A stretch of 44,267 nt of DNA from Glutamicibacter soli (GCF_003309065.1 NZ_POAF01000013.1:1-44267); one strand, 5' to 3'. Shown: positions 23,942 through 33,042, counted from the stretch's first letter. Notes: a model not told the origin generated them from the sequence alone. Numbers and translations: made by a program.

Positions 23942-24883
23942 CTAGACGAGCAGCGCCATCCAGCGGTCGTGCAGCTCGGAGATGATGTCATCCAGCGCGC
24001 TGGCTGGGCGTTCGCCCACCGCATCCGAGCCGTGGATGGCCGACAGCAGGGCCACCGCGTAGGCGTCGACCTCCGGATCGCGGACCACCTCGGCCTGGGA
24101 GGAAGCTGCCGGCATGGCGGCGATGTCCGAGTCCTCCTCGGCCTGCTCCTGCTCGTCCTCGGCGAAGTAGGCGTTGTAGGCGTCGACCGGCGACTGGCCG
24201 AGCCCCTCGCCGACGCGGGACACGATCTCGCGCAGCGCCTGCGCGGCGGTGCCTTGAAGCGGCTCCAGCAGCTGCTGCCACTCGGCGGCGGCGTCCTCGC
24301 CGCGTTCCATGGCGGAGCGGATGATCTTCGCGGCGGCGATGCAGGTCTCGGCGGCCTGGGCGTCGTGGGTGAGGTACGCGGCAGCGCGGGCCAGGGTCGC
24401 GGTGGTGCTCACCGGCACGCGCCCGAGCAGCGCGGCGATCGCGGCGCGCGGCAGCACGCCGGTGGAGTCGGCGCCGGGACCTGTCGGGCGCCCGGGCTGG
24501 CCCATGTCCTTGGAGTCCAGGCCGGCAAGGTTCAGCGGGTCGCCGGGGTGGATCGTCTCGAAGATCTCCACGCGGGAGAATTCCTCGTCGATCCAGCGGT
24601 TCAGCGGCTGCGGGGCGTTGTCCGGGAAGGACCCGGCCAGCTTGTTGTAGCCGCGCAGCGCGGCGAGCCACATGCAGGCGGCTTCGTCGCTGGCCACCCC
24701 GTCGTTGGCCCATTCGAGGGCTTCGAGCAGGCCGTCGGCCAGGTAGAGCGGGAGGATTTCGGTGGCACCGGGATCGATGTCGTCGCGGGCGTGGGTTGCG
24801 CCGTCGGCCAAGCCGAGCAGGATGGCGAACACCTTGTCTGAGTAGTTCTCTGGCAGGAGTGCAATTTCACCGGTTTCATTCAC
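23942..24883 (-). CDS. ADP-ribosylglycohydrolase-like protein with degenerate metal site
   Basis: 313 residues. The overall pattern follows the DraG/ADP-ribosylglycohydrolase family: LLGLADGA near the start, YLADGLLEALEWANDG, MWLAALRGY, PGDPLNLAGL, VLPRAAIAALLGRVP, AAYLTHDAQAAETCIAAAKII, and a C-terminal DAYAVALLSAIHG. But the paired-Asp metal motifs are missing: the usual TDDT place reads GATE, and the C-terminal GDSDST place reads PEVDAY. An acidic insert (EDEQEQAEEDSD) lies near residue 245. The protein is therefore probably not an active hydrolase. GGGAG precedes the ATG, and the gene is divergent from sbcD by 52 bases. Confidence 0.58.
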   Translation of the reverse strand: MNETGEIALLPENYSDKVFAILLGLADGATHARDDIDPGATEILPLYLADGLLEALEWANDGVASDEAACMWLAALRGYNKLAGSFPDNAPQPLNRWIDEEFSRVEIFETIHPGDPLNLAGLDSKDMGQPGRPTGPGADSTGVLPRAAIAALLGRVPVSTTATLARAAAYLTHDAQAAETCIAAAKIIRSAMERGEDAAAEWQQLLEPLQGTAAQALREIVSRVGEGLGQSPVDAYNAYFAEDEQEQAEEDSDIAAMPAASSQAEVVRDPEVDAYAVALLSAIHGSDAVGERPASALDDIISELHDRWMALLV

Positions 24884-24922
24884 ATCTCCCAGTCTAATGT
24901 CCTTTGTGTCGGTGGTTTTGCA

Positions 24923-24928
24923 TAAGGT
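24923..24928 (+). promoter_or_regulatory. -10 hexamer TAAGGT for leaderless sbcD
   Basis: TAAGGT ends 7 bases before ATG 24936; no Shine-Dalgarno is seen. Confidence 0.4.
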
Positions 24929-24935
24929 GGGTTTT

Positions 24936-26102
24936 ATGCGATTGCTTCACACCTCAGACTGGCATTTGGGCCGCACCTTCCACGGCGCTTCTCTGCTTGA
25001 ATCCCAACGGGCGGTCCTCCAGGAGATCATCGACATCACCCGCGAGCGGAACATCGACGCGGTGCTGATTGCCGGGGACATCTACGACCGGGCGCTGCCC
25101 CACGTGGATGCGGTGAAGCTGTGCAACTGGGCGCTGCGCGAGCTGGCCGGCACCGGGGCGCGGATCATCATGACCAGCGGCAACCACGACTCCGCCTCGC
25201 GGCTGAACTTCGGCGCGGACCTGCTGGACGCCGCCGGGGTGCACATCATCGCGGATCTCGAGCGCATGCTGCAGCCGGCGGTGCTCGACGCGCCGGACCA
25301 CCGGGTGGCGATCTACGGCATTCCGTACCTGGAGCCGCGGATGGTCATGGACCAGCTGGGCGTGCAGAAGGCCACCCACCAGGCGGTGGTGGCCGCTGCC
25401 ATCACCCGCATCGACGAGCACCTCGAACAGCTGCGCGCCGAGGGCACCGCGGTGGTCTGCGTGTCGCTGGCCCACCTGTTCGCCGCCGGGGGAGTCGGCA
25501 GCGATTCGGAACGCGAACTGAGCACCGGCAACCTGGACGTGGTCCAGGTGGAGCTGTTCGAGCACTTCGACTATTCGGCCCTGGGCCACCTGCACGGCCG
25601 CCAGCAGGTGCGCGAGCATGTGCGCTACTCGGGCTCGCCGCTGGCCTATTCCTTTTCCGAGGCGAACCACAAGAAGGGCGTGTGGATTATCGAAACCGGC
25701 CCGCAGGGGATTGCCGGCATCGAGGAGGTGCTGCTGGGTGTCCCGAAGCAGCTGGTGATCCTGCGCGGCGAGCTGCAGCAGCTGCTGGCGGACCCCGAGC
25801 TGGAATACGCGGTGGACGCCTGGTGCCAGGTCACGCTCACCGACCCGGAACGCCCTGCCGACGCCATGCAGGCGGTCCGCGGCCGCTTCCCGGACACCGT
25901 GGTGCTGAACTTCGACCCGCAGGGAATCGAGGACAAGGACAAGCCGACCAGCTACGCCGAACGGCTGGCCAAGGCAGCCAGCACCGAGGAGGTTGTTCAG
26001 GACTTCATCGAGCACGTACGCGAACGCGCCGCCGATGAAGCCGAACGCGACATCCTCCAGTCAGTCATCCAGCGCACCCGAGAGGCACAGGTCAGCCGAT
26101 GA
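24936..26102 (+). CDS. sbcD: Exonuclease SbcCD subunit D
   Basis: 388 residues from ATG 24936, which starts MRLLHTSDWHLGRTF as usual for the family; an earlier in-frame ATG at 24897 would lie upstream of the probable -10. Calcineurin-like phosphoesterase motifs are in order: SDWHLGR, IAGDIYDRA, TSGNHDS and the later GHLHGRQ. SbcD (Mre11-like) is the manganese nuclease that trims hairpins and blocked DNA ends. The stop overlaps sbcC by 4 bases, so subunits are made together. Confidence 0.95.
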   Translation: MRLLHTSDWHLGRTFHGASLLESQRAVLQEIIDITRERNIDAVLIAGDIYDRALPHVDAVKLCNWALRELAGTGARIIMTSGNHDSASRLNFGADLLDAAGVHIIADLERMLQPAVLDAPDHRVAIYGIPYLEPRMVMDQLGVQKATHQAVVAAAITRIDEHLEQLRAEGTAVVCVSLAHLFAAGGVGSDSERELSTGNLDVVQVELFEHFDYSALGHLHGRQQVREHVRYSGSPLAYSFSEANHKKGVWIIETGPQGIAGIEEVLLGVPKQLVILRGELQQLLADPELEYAVDAWCQVTLTDPERPADAMQAVRGRFPDTVVLNFDPQGIEDKDKPTSYAERLAKAASTEEVVQDFIEHVRERAADEAERDILQSVIQRTREAQVSR

Positions 26103-29100
26103 GAATCCACAAGCTGCAGATCCAGGCGTTCGGCCCGTTCGCCGAAACCGAGGTGGTCGACTTCGACGAGCTCGCCGAGGGCGGGCTGTTCCTGCTCGAC
26201 GGACCCACCGGCGCCGGCAAGTCCAGCATCCTGGATGCCATCTGCTATGCGCTCTACGGCTCGCTGCCCGGCAACCGCACCGGCAGCCGCCAGATCCGCT
26301 CGGACCACGCCGCCGCCGGGCTTGAACCGCAGGTGGTCTGCGAACTGACCATTGGCAACCGCCGCTTCGAGGTGACCCGCTCCCCGGCGTGGATGCGCCC
26401 GGCCAAGCGCGGCAAGAACAAGGTCACCGAGCAGAAGGCAGTGAGCCTGCTGCGCGAATTCACCGGCGGCGCCTGGGAACAGCTCTCCACCCGCAACGAC
26501 GAGGTCGGGCAGGTGCTCGGCGGGCTGCTGGGACTTGACCGCGACCAGTTCACCAAGGTCGTGATGCTGCCGCAGGGCGGCTTCGCAGATTTCCTGCGCG
26601 CGAAGGCCAAGGACCGCGAGGACCTGCTGGCCAACCTCTTCGACACCAGCGACTATGCCGCCATCGAGGTCGAATTCGCCGCACGCCTGGCCGCCGAGCG
26701 TCAGAAGACCGAGGCGCTGGAATCGACGCTGGCCGCCAGCGAGAATGCGATCCGCGCCGACGCCACTGGCTTCCTGGCCGTCCATGAGGTTCTCGAACCG
26801 GTTGCACAAACGGGTGGCGGCGCCGAGCCCGCCGTGGACATCGCGGAGGAAATCGGGGACGACCCGGCCGCCGAGGCAATCGGCGTGGAGCAGGAATTCG
26901 AGGCCTACCAGCAGCGGATCGTGCGAACCCACCACCGGCTCGCCGACGCCGCAGGCCAGCTGCGCACCAAGCTGTCCGCCGCGCGGGAGCGTTCGGCCAA
27001 CCTGGCCGAGCAGGTCCGGGTGTTCGCCCGCCGGCAGGAGCTGGCGCAGCTGAAGGCGGCCTATGCCGAACAGCATCCGGCCGCGGAAGCCGCCGGGGAG
27101 AAACTCGACCGCGATGCCCGGGCCGTTGCCGTCAAGGCCTACAAGGAGCAGGCCGACCAGGCCGCGCAGAAGCACCGGGCCACGGCCGCTGCCTGGCGCG
27201 AGATCCAGGCCAAGCTTGCCAAGGAATGGGATGTCACCGGCCAGGCCGACGCCGACACCCAGCAGCGGCTGGCCAAGCTGCTCAAGAACAACGAAGCGGA
27301 GCTGACCCGGGCTAAGGACGCGGCCGCTGAGGAGGCCGGCCGTGCCGGGCTCGTGTCCAAGCTCGACGCGCTCACCGCCCAGGTCGCCGCCCAGCAGAGC
27401 GCCAAAACCGCAGCCGATCAGCAGCTTGCCGTCTTGCGCGCCGAACGCTCAGCTCTGGAAGAACAGGATTTGGACCAGGAATCCGCGGCCGCGCTGGTGC
27501 AGCAGCTGCGCGAATCCACCCAGCTGCTGGCCAGCCGTCTGGAGCATGCGAAGACCCGCGACAAGCTGGAAAAGACCGTGGCAACGGCCGAATCGGACTT
27601 CGCCGCACAAAGCCTGAAAGTTGTCGAGGCTGAAAAGTCGCTGGTTGCGCTGCAGCGCCAGCAGCTGGAACAGAGTGCCCTGCGCTTGGCCGCGGCGTTG
27701 GAAGACGGCCAGGCCTGCCTGGTCTGCGGCGCCACCGAGCATCCGAACCCCGCCCAGGCCGATGCCGGGGCGGAGCTGGTCGACGACGAGCAGATCCAGC
27801 GGCTGGACGACGCAGTCCGCGCCGAACGCGCCACACTGGATGCGGCCACCAGCAAACGAGACATCGCCGTCACCAAGTTCGAGGCCGCCAGCGAAGCGGC
27901 CGCCGGGCAGCCCGTCGACGTGCTCGGCGAGCAACTGGCCGCCGGCGCCAAGCAGCTGGAGACCGCCGAGCAGGAACAGGCCCGGATCGCCGCGGTGATC
28001 AAAAAAATCGATCAGCTGCGCACCCGGATCGAATCGGAAGCGGAGCGCGCCACGCAGGCAGCGGTGGAGCATGCAGCCGCGGTGAAGGCCGCCGAGGCGC
28101 TGGCCGAGAAGCTTGCGGACCTGGATGCCAAGCTGGAGAAGGTCCGCCAGGGCCAAGACAGCCTGGAGCAGCTGGTCGACAAGCTGCAGCGGGCCGTGGC
28201 CGACTACACCCGGGGGCACAACGCCGTCTACCACTATCGCGAGGCCGATGCGGCGGCGCTGAAGGCGGAGAACACCTGGCACACCGAGCGCAAGGCCGCA
28301 GGCTTCCCGGATCAGGCCGCCCACGAGGCCGCGCTGCTTCCTCAGGCCGAGCGCGCACAGCTGCGCGCGCTGGCCGCAGCGGATGCCGACCGGGCCAGCT
28401 CCATCACCACCCTGGAAGCCTCGGAGGACTGCCGTCGCGCCGCGAAGCTGGCCGCCGAGGGCATCGAGCCTCCCACCGAACTGGATCTCGAACTGGCCGC
28501 CGAGTCGGTGGCCCAGGCGGATGCCGATTTCGAGCAGGCCCGCGAGCGCGAAGTGCTGGCGCAGAGCACCGCCACCCGGCACGAGCAGTCGGTGGCGGCG
28601 CTGGAGGCGCTGAGGGCGGATTCAGGGCCGGTGATCGAGGCCTACCGGCGGCTTCGCGGGCTGGCCGACGTCATCCGCGGCGGGGGAGAAAACCTCTACA
28701 AGATGACGCTGAGCACCTACGTGCTCGCCGCGCGCCTGGAGGAGGTAGCAGTGGCCGCCTCCCAGCGCCTGGATGTCATGTCCGGCGGGCGCTACTCGCT
28801 GCACCACGACGACTCCAAGCAGGGCAACAACAAGTCGGGGCTCGGCCTGCGCGTGCTGGATGCCTGGACCGGCAAGCACCGCGAAACCCAGACGCTCTCG
28901 GGCGGCGAGACCTTCATGGCCTCGCTGGCCCTCGCCCTGGGGCTGGCCGACGTCATCTCGCACCACTCCGGCGCGGTTGACATGCAGACCTTGTTCGTGG
29001 ACGAGGGCTTCGGCTCGCTGGACGCCGAGACCCTGGAGCAGGTCATGAGCGCGCTGGAGAACCTGCGCGCCGGCGGGCGGACCATCGGCCTGGTCTCGCA

Positions 29101-29203
29101 CGTGGCGGAGATGAAGCAGCGGATCACCAACCGGGTGACGGTGGTGAAGACCCAGCATGGTTCGCGCATCGAACGCGAGGTGCAGCCGCTGGTGTCCATC
29201 TAG
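26099..29203 (+). CDS. sbcC: Exonuclease SbcCD subunit C (SMC-like ATPase)
   Basis: 1034 residues. Walker A GPTGAGKSS (35-43) lies at the N-terminus; long Ala/Glu/Gln/Lys-rich coiled-coil arms fill residues 170-530 and 560-880; the zinc hook CLVCG is near 539-543 at the centre; the signature TLSGGETFMASLALALG and Walker B TLFVDEGFGSLDAETL close the ATPase head near 930-980. This is the Rad50-like partner of SbcD. An acidic Gly/Glu/Asp insert around 240-265 (GGGAEPAVDIAEEIGDD) interrupts the first arm. The normal length is about 1000-1050. Confidence 0.95.
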   Translation: MRIHKLQIQAFGPFAETEVVDFDELAEGGLFLLDGPTGAGKSSILDAICYALYGSLPGNRTGSRQIRSDHAAAGLEPQVVCELTIGNRRFEVTRSPAWMRPAKRGKNKVTEQKAVSLLREFTGGAWEQLSTRNDEVGQVLGGLLGLDRDQFTKVVMLPQGGFADFLRAKAKDREDLLANLFDTSDYAAIEVEFAARLAAERQKTEALESTLAASENAIRADATGFLAVHEVLEPVAQTGGGAEPAVDIAEEIGDDPAAEAIGVEQEFEAYQQRIVRTHHRLADAAGQLRTKLSAARERSANLAEQVRVFARRQELAQLKAAYAEQHPAAEAAGEKLDRDARAVAVKAYKEQADQAAQKHRATAAAWREIQAKLAKEWDVTGQADADTQQRLAKLLKNNEAELTRAKDAAAEEAGRAGLVSKLDALTAQVAAQQSAKTAADQQLAVLRAERSALEEQDLDQESAAALVQQLRESTQLLASRLEHAKTRDKLEKTVATAESDFAAQSLKVVEAEKSLVALQRQQLEQSALRLAAALEDGQACLVCGATEHPNPAQADAGAELVDDEQIQRLDDAVRAERATLDAATSKRDIAVTKFEAASEAAAGQPVDVLGEQLAAGAKQLETAEQEQARIAAVIKKIDQLRTRIESEAERATQAAVEHAAAVKAAEALAEKLADLDAKLEKVRQGQDSLEQLVDKLQRAVADYTRGHNAVYHYREADAAALKAENTWHTERKAAGFPDQAAHEAALLPQAERAQLRALAAADADRASSITTLEASEDCRRAAKLAAEGIEPPTELDLELAAESVAQADADFEQAREREVLAQSTATRHEQSVAALEALRADSGPVIEAYRRLRGLADVIRGGGENLYKMTLSTYVLAARLEEVAVAASQRLDVMSGGRYSLHHDDSKQGNNKSGLGLRVLDAWTGKHRETQTLSGGETFMASLALALGLADVISHHSGAVDMQTLFVDEGFGSLDAETLEQVMSALENLRAGGRTIGLVSHVAEMKQRITNRVTVVKTQHGSRIEREVQPLVSI

Positions 29204-29207
29204 AACT

Positions 29208-29217
29208 GGACATGTCC
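29208..29217. repeat. Perfect palindrome GGACATGTCC after sbcC
   Basis: A 10-base palindrome starting 5 bases after the sbcC stop. It is not a LexA-type box. It may be chance or part of the regulation of the following transporter gene. Confidence 0.3.
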
Positions 29218-29229
29218 GGTGGGGCTGGC

Positions 29230-29329
29230 TATGTTGAGGATAGTGCCAATCGGCATATTTGGGCAGATTGTGCGTCGGGGGGTGTGGGACGACGCACGCT
29301 TCGTCATGGAGTTGTGTTGTCTCAACATA
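29230..29329. promoter_or_regulatory. Nine-base inverted repeat in the MFS upstream region
   Basis: TATGTTGAG (29230-29238) and CTCAACATA (29321-29329) are exact inverse copies 82 bases apart; the right copy also sits in TGTTG-TCT-CAACA. They could form a stem in a leader or a pair of operator half sites. Confidence 0.35.
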
Positions 29330-29361
29330 TCTTGTCGCGCGAAAATGCTGAGGAATCCGCG

Positions 29362-30591
29362 ATGAAATCCGGATATTCGGCGCTGGTCCCCATGGTGGGA
29401 CTGCCATACATTCCGCTGACCTTCCTGGCCCGCCTTCCGCTGGCCATGCTCACCATCGGTTCGATGACCTTGGTCACCGCCAACACCGGTTCCTACGGCC
29501 TCGGCGGCCTGGCCGCTGCGATGGTCGGGCTCGGCTCGGCCGTGGGCGGGCCGAGCATCGGCTACCTGGCCGACCGGCGCGGACAGCGTCCGGTGCTGCT
29601 GGCCGCCGCGGTGCTGCACACCATCTTGCTGGTCACCTTCACGTTGTTCGCCAATTCCGGCTCCGAGCTCGCGGTCGGAACCCTGGTCGCCCTGAGCCTG
29701 CTGGCCGGAGCCACCGGTCCGCAGGTCGGCCCGATGTCCAGGGTCCGCTGGATCGCCATGTCCCGCAGGCAGAACCAGAAACCCAAGACGCTGACCGCCG
29801 CCTTGAGCCTGGAATCCATGCTCGACGAGCTCGGCTTCGTGTTCGGACCGGTGGCGGTCGGCCTGCTGGCCTCGCTGGTCTCCCCGGTGCTTCCGCTGTA
29901 TCTGGCCGCCGCGCTGACCATCGTGCTCGTGCCGCTGTTCGCCATGCACCGCACCGCCGGGGGTCTGCAGCCGGGAGCCGCCGCCCATTCCGCCGCCAAG
30001 GTGAAGATCACCGCGGGACAGGTGGCCGCGATCGGTTCGCTGGTGCTGAGCATGATCGCGCTGGGCACCGTCTTCGGTTCAACCGCCGCCGGCACCCTGG
30101 CCTTCGCCGGGGCGCAGGGCGACTCGAACCAGGGCGGCCTGCTCTACGGCGCCATGGGCGTCTCCAGCGCCATCGCCGCGATTTCCGTCGCCGCCTGGCC
30201 GCAGGGCTTCAGCCAGATCAGCCGTTGGATCGCCTGCGGCGCCGCGCTGAGCGTGCTCAGCTTCGGGCTGCACGTGGCCGATTCGACCCCCTGGATGCTG
30301 GCCGCGTTGTTCGTGGCAGGCTTCGCGGTGGGCCCGGTGATCGTGACCGTGATGACCCTTGGCGGCGAGGTCGCGCCGCCGCAGCGACTGTCCACCGTGA
30401 TGACCATGCTCTCGGCGGGCATCGTCGTGGGCACCGCCATCGGCAACGGACTGGCAGGCCTGCTGGCCGACTCGCTGGGCTACCTCGGAGCATTCTGGGT
30501 CGCCACCGGGGGAGCCTTCGTGATCCTGCTGGCCGGCGTGATCATGAAGGTCCTCGCCTCCCGGGCCGCCTCCCTGAAGCGCGTCCGCTAG
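29362..30591 (+). CDS. MFS transporter
   Basis: 409 residues with about twelve membrane helices and the MFS motif A variant GYLADRRGQRPVLL between helices 2 and 3. The frame is open for another 50 codons upstream, but ATG 29362 has GAGGAA at a good distance and the upstream part is not membrane-like. A central loop (about 195-215) links the halves. The gene is a single unit between sbcC and a strong terminator. The substrate is unknown; efflux of small molecules is the usual role of such proteins. Confidence 0.8.
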   Translation: MKSGYSALVPMVGLPYIPLTFLARLPLAMLTIGSMTLVTANTGSYGLGGLAAAMVGLGSAVGGPSIGYLADRRGQRPVLLAAAVLHTILLVTFTLFANSGSELAVGTLVALSLLAGATGPQVGPMSRVRWIAMSRRQNQKPKTLTAALSLESMLDELGFVFGPVAVGLLASLVSPVLPLYLAAALTIVLVPLFAMHRTAGGLQPGAAAHSAAKVKITAGQVAAIGSLVLSMIALGTVFGSTAAGTLAFAGAQGDSNQGGLLYGAMGVSSAIAAISVAAWPQGFSQISRWIACGAALSVLSFGLHVADSTPWMLAALFVAGFAVGPVIVTVMTLGGEVAPPQRLSTVMTMLSAGIVVGTAIGNGLAGLLADSLGYLGAFWVATGGAFVILLAGVIMKVLASRAASLKRVR

Positions 30592-30611
30592 GACCTGCAG
30601 CTTCACGCACG

Positions 30612-30656
30612 AACCCGCCGATGGAATTTCCGGATTCCATCGGCGGGTTTGTTTTT
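30612..30656. terminator. 16-bp perfect hairpin with T run, bidirectional
   Basis: Arms at 30612-30627 and 30634-30649 pair over 16 bp with a 6-base loop (TTCCGG), followed by TTTGTTTTT. On the other strand the hairpin is followed by shorter T-rich sequence, so it may also end the IclR gene. Confidence 0.88.
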
Positions 30657-30696
30657 CGCGCTCGTATTTCAGCCAGCGTGTCCAGCCGGCTGGCGC

Positions 30697-31404
30697 TTAG
30701 CTGCCCAGCTCCTCGGCGATGTTCAGCGCTGCTTCCTTCAGTGCGCGGATCACGCTGTTCCGGTCGGTGACGGTGCTGGCCGCGAATACCACTGCGAGCG
30801 ACGCCGGGGTGGTGAGCGGGCTGGGGATCGGCACGGCGATGGACGCAACGCCTTGGATGACCTCGTTCTCGCTCGTGGCGTATCCGTCGATCCGGGCTTC
30901 GCGCGCCTGCGCCCGGTATTCGATCTTTGTATCCAGCGCCTGCCACTGTTCCTTGGTGTACATAGACTGGATGGCGATGCCTGCGGCGCCGACGTCCATG
31001 CCGTGCACGGATCCGGGCCGGTGCACGATGGCGCTGTGCGAATGCAGCGGTTCCACGGATTGCAGCGTGGTGCACAAATCGTGTTCCCACACCGCGAGGA
31101 ACGCGGTCATGGAGAGCTTGTTGGCCAGCGTGGTCAGTTCGGGCGTCGCCGCGGCCTGCAGATCGCGCTGCACCGAACGAGCCAGCACGGCAAGTCCGGA
31201 GGCGGGTCGGATAAGCCCGGCCTCGTCCCGGCTCAGCAACCGGTGGTTTTCCAGCGTCCGGATAATGCGGTAGGCGATCGAGCGGTGCACTTCGAGCTCG
31301 GCGGCGACCTCGGCGATGGACAGGTAGGTCGATGAGGCGGCGACGATTTCCAGCACGCGAATGCCTCGGGAAAGTGTCTGTGAAGTTGGCATGTCGATAG
31401 TCAT
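30697..31404 (-). CDS. IclR-family transcriptional regulator
   Basis: 235 residues from ATG 31404 (an ATG at 31392 is also possible; neither has a strong ribosome site). The N-terminal winged helix is LSRGIRVLEIVAASSTYLSIAEVAAELEVHRSIAYRIIRTLE; the C-terminal effector domain contains SVHGMDVGAAGIAI and DGYATSENEVIQGVASIAVPI, as in IclR proteins that bind small acids. It is divergent from an MHS-family carrier gene, whose expression it probably controls. Two copies of a 12-base word in the gap are candidate operators. Confidence 0.88.
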   Translation of the reverse strand: MTIDMPTSQTLSRGIRVLEIVAASSTYLSIAEVAAELEVHRSIAYRIIRTLENHRLLSRDEAGLIRPASGLAVLARSVQRDLQAAATPELTTLANKLSMTAFLAVWEHDLCTTLQSVEPLHSHSAIVHRPGSVHGMDVGAAGIAIQSMYTKEQWQALDTKIEYRAQAREARIDGYATSENEVIQGVASIAVPIPSPLTTPASLAVVFAASTVTDRNSVIRALKEAALNIAEELGS

Positions 31405-31494
31405 TCTGGCGCGGGGCGGACCAGGGACAGGGCCGGGCACCGTTGGTTCGAGCGAATGGGGATTCTGGTCCTCGTGTTCTCTATTAGAACAGAT

Positions 31495-31514
31495 TGTCCG
31501 GACGGTGCGGTAAT
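31495..31514. promoter_or_regulatory. Candidate IclR operator, copy 1
   Basis: TGTCCGGACGGT (31495-31506) followed by GCGGTAAT. The centre GTCCGGAC is a perfect palindrome. The same word recurs at 31626 with one change (TGTCCGAACGGT, then CGGTAAC). Confidence 0.5.
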
Positions 31515-31581
31515 TTCGCGGGTAACCCGGGGATTTATCGTGACCCGGACCTCGCTGCCATGAAATATGCATCACTCCATG

Positions 31582-31611
31582 TTGTGAGGTGATTCACTTG
31601 TCGTTTATAGT
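31582..31611 (+). promoter_or_regulatory. Promoter of the MHS carrier gene
   Basis: TTGTGA (31582-31587), 18-base spacer, TATAGT (31606-31611). The predicted start of transcription lies just before the second operator copy, a position that suits repression. Confidence 0.5.
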
Positions 31612-31625
31612 GTTGTCTACGTAAC

Positions 31626-31644
31626 TGTCCGAACGGTCGGTAAC
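31626..31644. promoter_or_regulatory. Candidate IclR operator, copy 2
   Basis: TGTCCGAACGGT (31626-31637), then CGGTAAC. It is flanked on both sides by GTAAC. It lies 28 bases before the MHS start codon. Confidence 0.5.
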
Positions 31645-31671
31645 TTAATTCGCATCAAGGGATCATTCACT

Positions 31672-33042
31672 ATGTCTCAGAACGTTTCGCGCACTCAGGA
31701 GGAGCGCCGGGTCCTTGCCGGCACCCTGGTGGGCACCACGATCGAGTGGTACGACTTCTTCATCTTCGCCCAGCTGACGGCAACGCTGCTGACTCCGCTG
31801 TTCCTCGCCCCGCTGGGCGAATCGAACCCGGGTCTGGCACAGATTCTCTCCTTCGCCATGATCGGCATTTCCTTCTTCTTCCGCCCGCTGGGCGCCATCG
31901 TCGCCGGACACCTCGGTGACCGCTACGGACGCAAGCGCATTCTGGTCCTGACACTGATCCTGATGGGTGTAGCCACCGCGTTGATCGGTGTGCTGCCGAC
32001 CTACGCTGCCGTGGGCATCGCGGCACCGATCATGCTCGTGGCGCTGCGCATCATCCAGGGCTTCTCGGCCGGCGGCGAGTGGGGCGGCGCGGCCCTGATG
32101 GCCGTTGAGCACGCCCCGAATAACCGTCGTGGCTACTTCGGTGCCTTCCCGCAGATCGGTGTGCCCCTGGGCATGATCCTGGCGACCGGTCTGCTGTACG
32201 TCCTGCGCATTTCGATGACTCCCGAGCAGTTCCAGGCATGGGGCTGGCGCATCCCGTTCCTGATGTCCGTCGTGCTGATCATCGTCGGCTACATGATCCG
32301 CCGCGCGGTGGAGGAATCCCCGATCTTCAAGCAGATGGCACTGCGCAAGGCTTCGGAGCACACCCCGCTGAAGGAGCTCATGCGGAGCAACTTCAAGCAG
32401 GTGATCCAGGCCGCACTGATCTTCATCTCGAACAACGCCGCCGGCTACCTGGTGATCGCGTTCTTCATCTCCTACACCACGTCCGTGCTGAAGATGCCGG
32501 TCGCGCCGGTCCTGCTTGCGACCACCATCGGCTCGTTCGGCTGGCTGATCTTCACCTTGGTTGGCGGTTGGCTGTCCGACGTCATCGGCCGCCGCGCGAC
32601 ATTTGTGATCGGCTACGCGCTGGTGTTCGTCTGGATGATCCCGATGTTCCTGCTCGTGAATACCGGCAACATCATGCTCTACGGCGTGGCGGTCTTCGTA
32701 TTGACCATCGGTCTGGGCCTGTCCTACGGGCCGCAGTCGGCCATGTACGCCGAGATGTTCCCGGCGCACATCCGCTACTCGGGCATCTCCATTGGCTACG
32801 CGCTGGGTGCGATCCTCGGCGGCGCGTTCGCTGCCACCGTGGCGCAGATCCTGCTCGAAGCCACCGGCAACTCGATCTCCATCGCCATCTACATCATGGT
32901 GCTGACCATCATCTCGGTGGCGGCTGTGCTGTGGGTCGGCGAGACCCGCGGGCGCAACCTGCACGTGGAGGACATCGACGAGGAGCTGGCGGCCGCGGCC
33001 GCCCACGAGGCAGAGGTCGAGCGCAAGCACCACTCGAACTAG
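31672..33042 (+). CDS. MHS-family metabolite:H+ symporter (MFS)
   Basis: 456 residues, twelve membrane helices. The MHS signature GTTIEWYDFFIF opens the first helix, then GHLGDRYGRKRILV (motif A) and GFSAGGEWGGAAL, all typical of carriers for organic acids, shikimate, aromatic acids, proline or betaine. The substrate cannot be told from sequence. AAGGGA precedes the ATG. It is divergent from an IclR regulator. A very strong hairpin ends the unit. Confidence 0.88.
   Translation: MSQNVSRTQEERRVLAGTLVGTTIEWYDFFIFAQLTATLLTPLFLAPLGESNPGLAQILSFAMIGISFFFRPLGAIVAGHLGDRYGRKRILVLTLILMGVATALIGVLPTYAAVGIAAPIMLVALRIIQGFSAGGEWGGAALMAVEHAPNNRRGYFGAFPQIGVPLGMILATGLLYVLRISMTPEQFQAWGWRIPFLMSVVLIIVGYMIRRAVEESPIFKQMALRKASEHTPLKELMRSNFKQVIQAALIFISNNAAGYLVIAFFISYTTSVLKMPVAPVLLATTIGSFGWLIFTLVGGWLSDVIGRRATFVIGYALVFVWMIPMFLLVNTGNIMLYGVAVFVLTIGLGLSYGPQSAMYAEMFPAHIRYSGISIGYALGAILGGAFAATVAQILLEATGNSISIAIYIMVLTIISVAAVLWVGETRGRNLHVEDIDEELAAAAAHEAEVERKHHSN

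Noticed and set aside
24884-24935. SOS (LexA) box between the glycohydrolase-like gene and sbcD
   Set aside because: No CGAAC-N4-GTTCG type sequence is present in the 52-base gap.
31663-33033. A 456-codon minus-strand frame that mirrors the MHS carrier exactly
   Set aside because: Antisense frame with His/Asp/Arg/Gln bias; no start signal; the MHS signature is on the plus strand.
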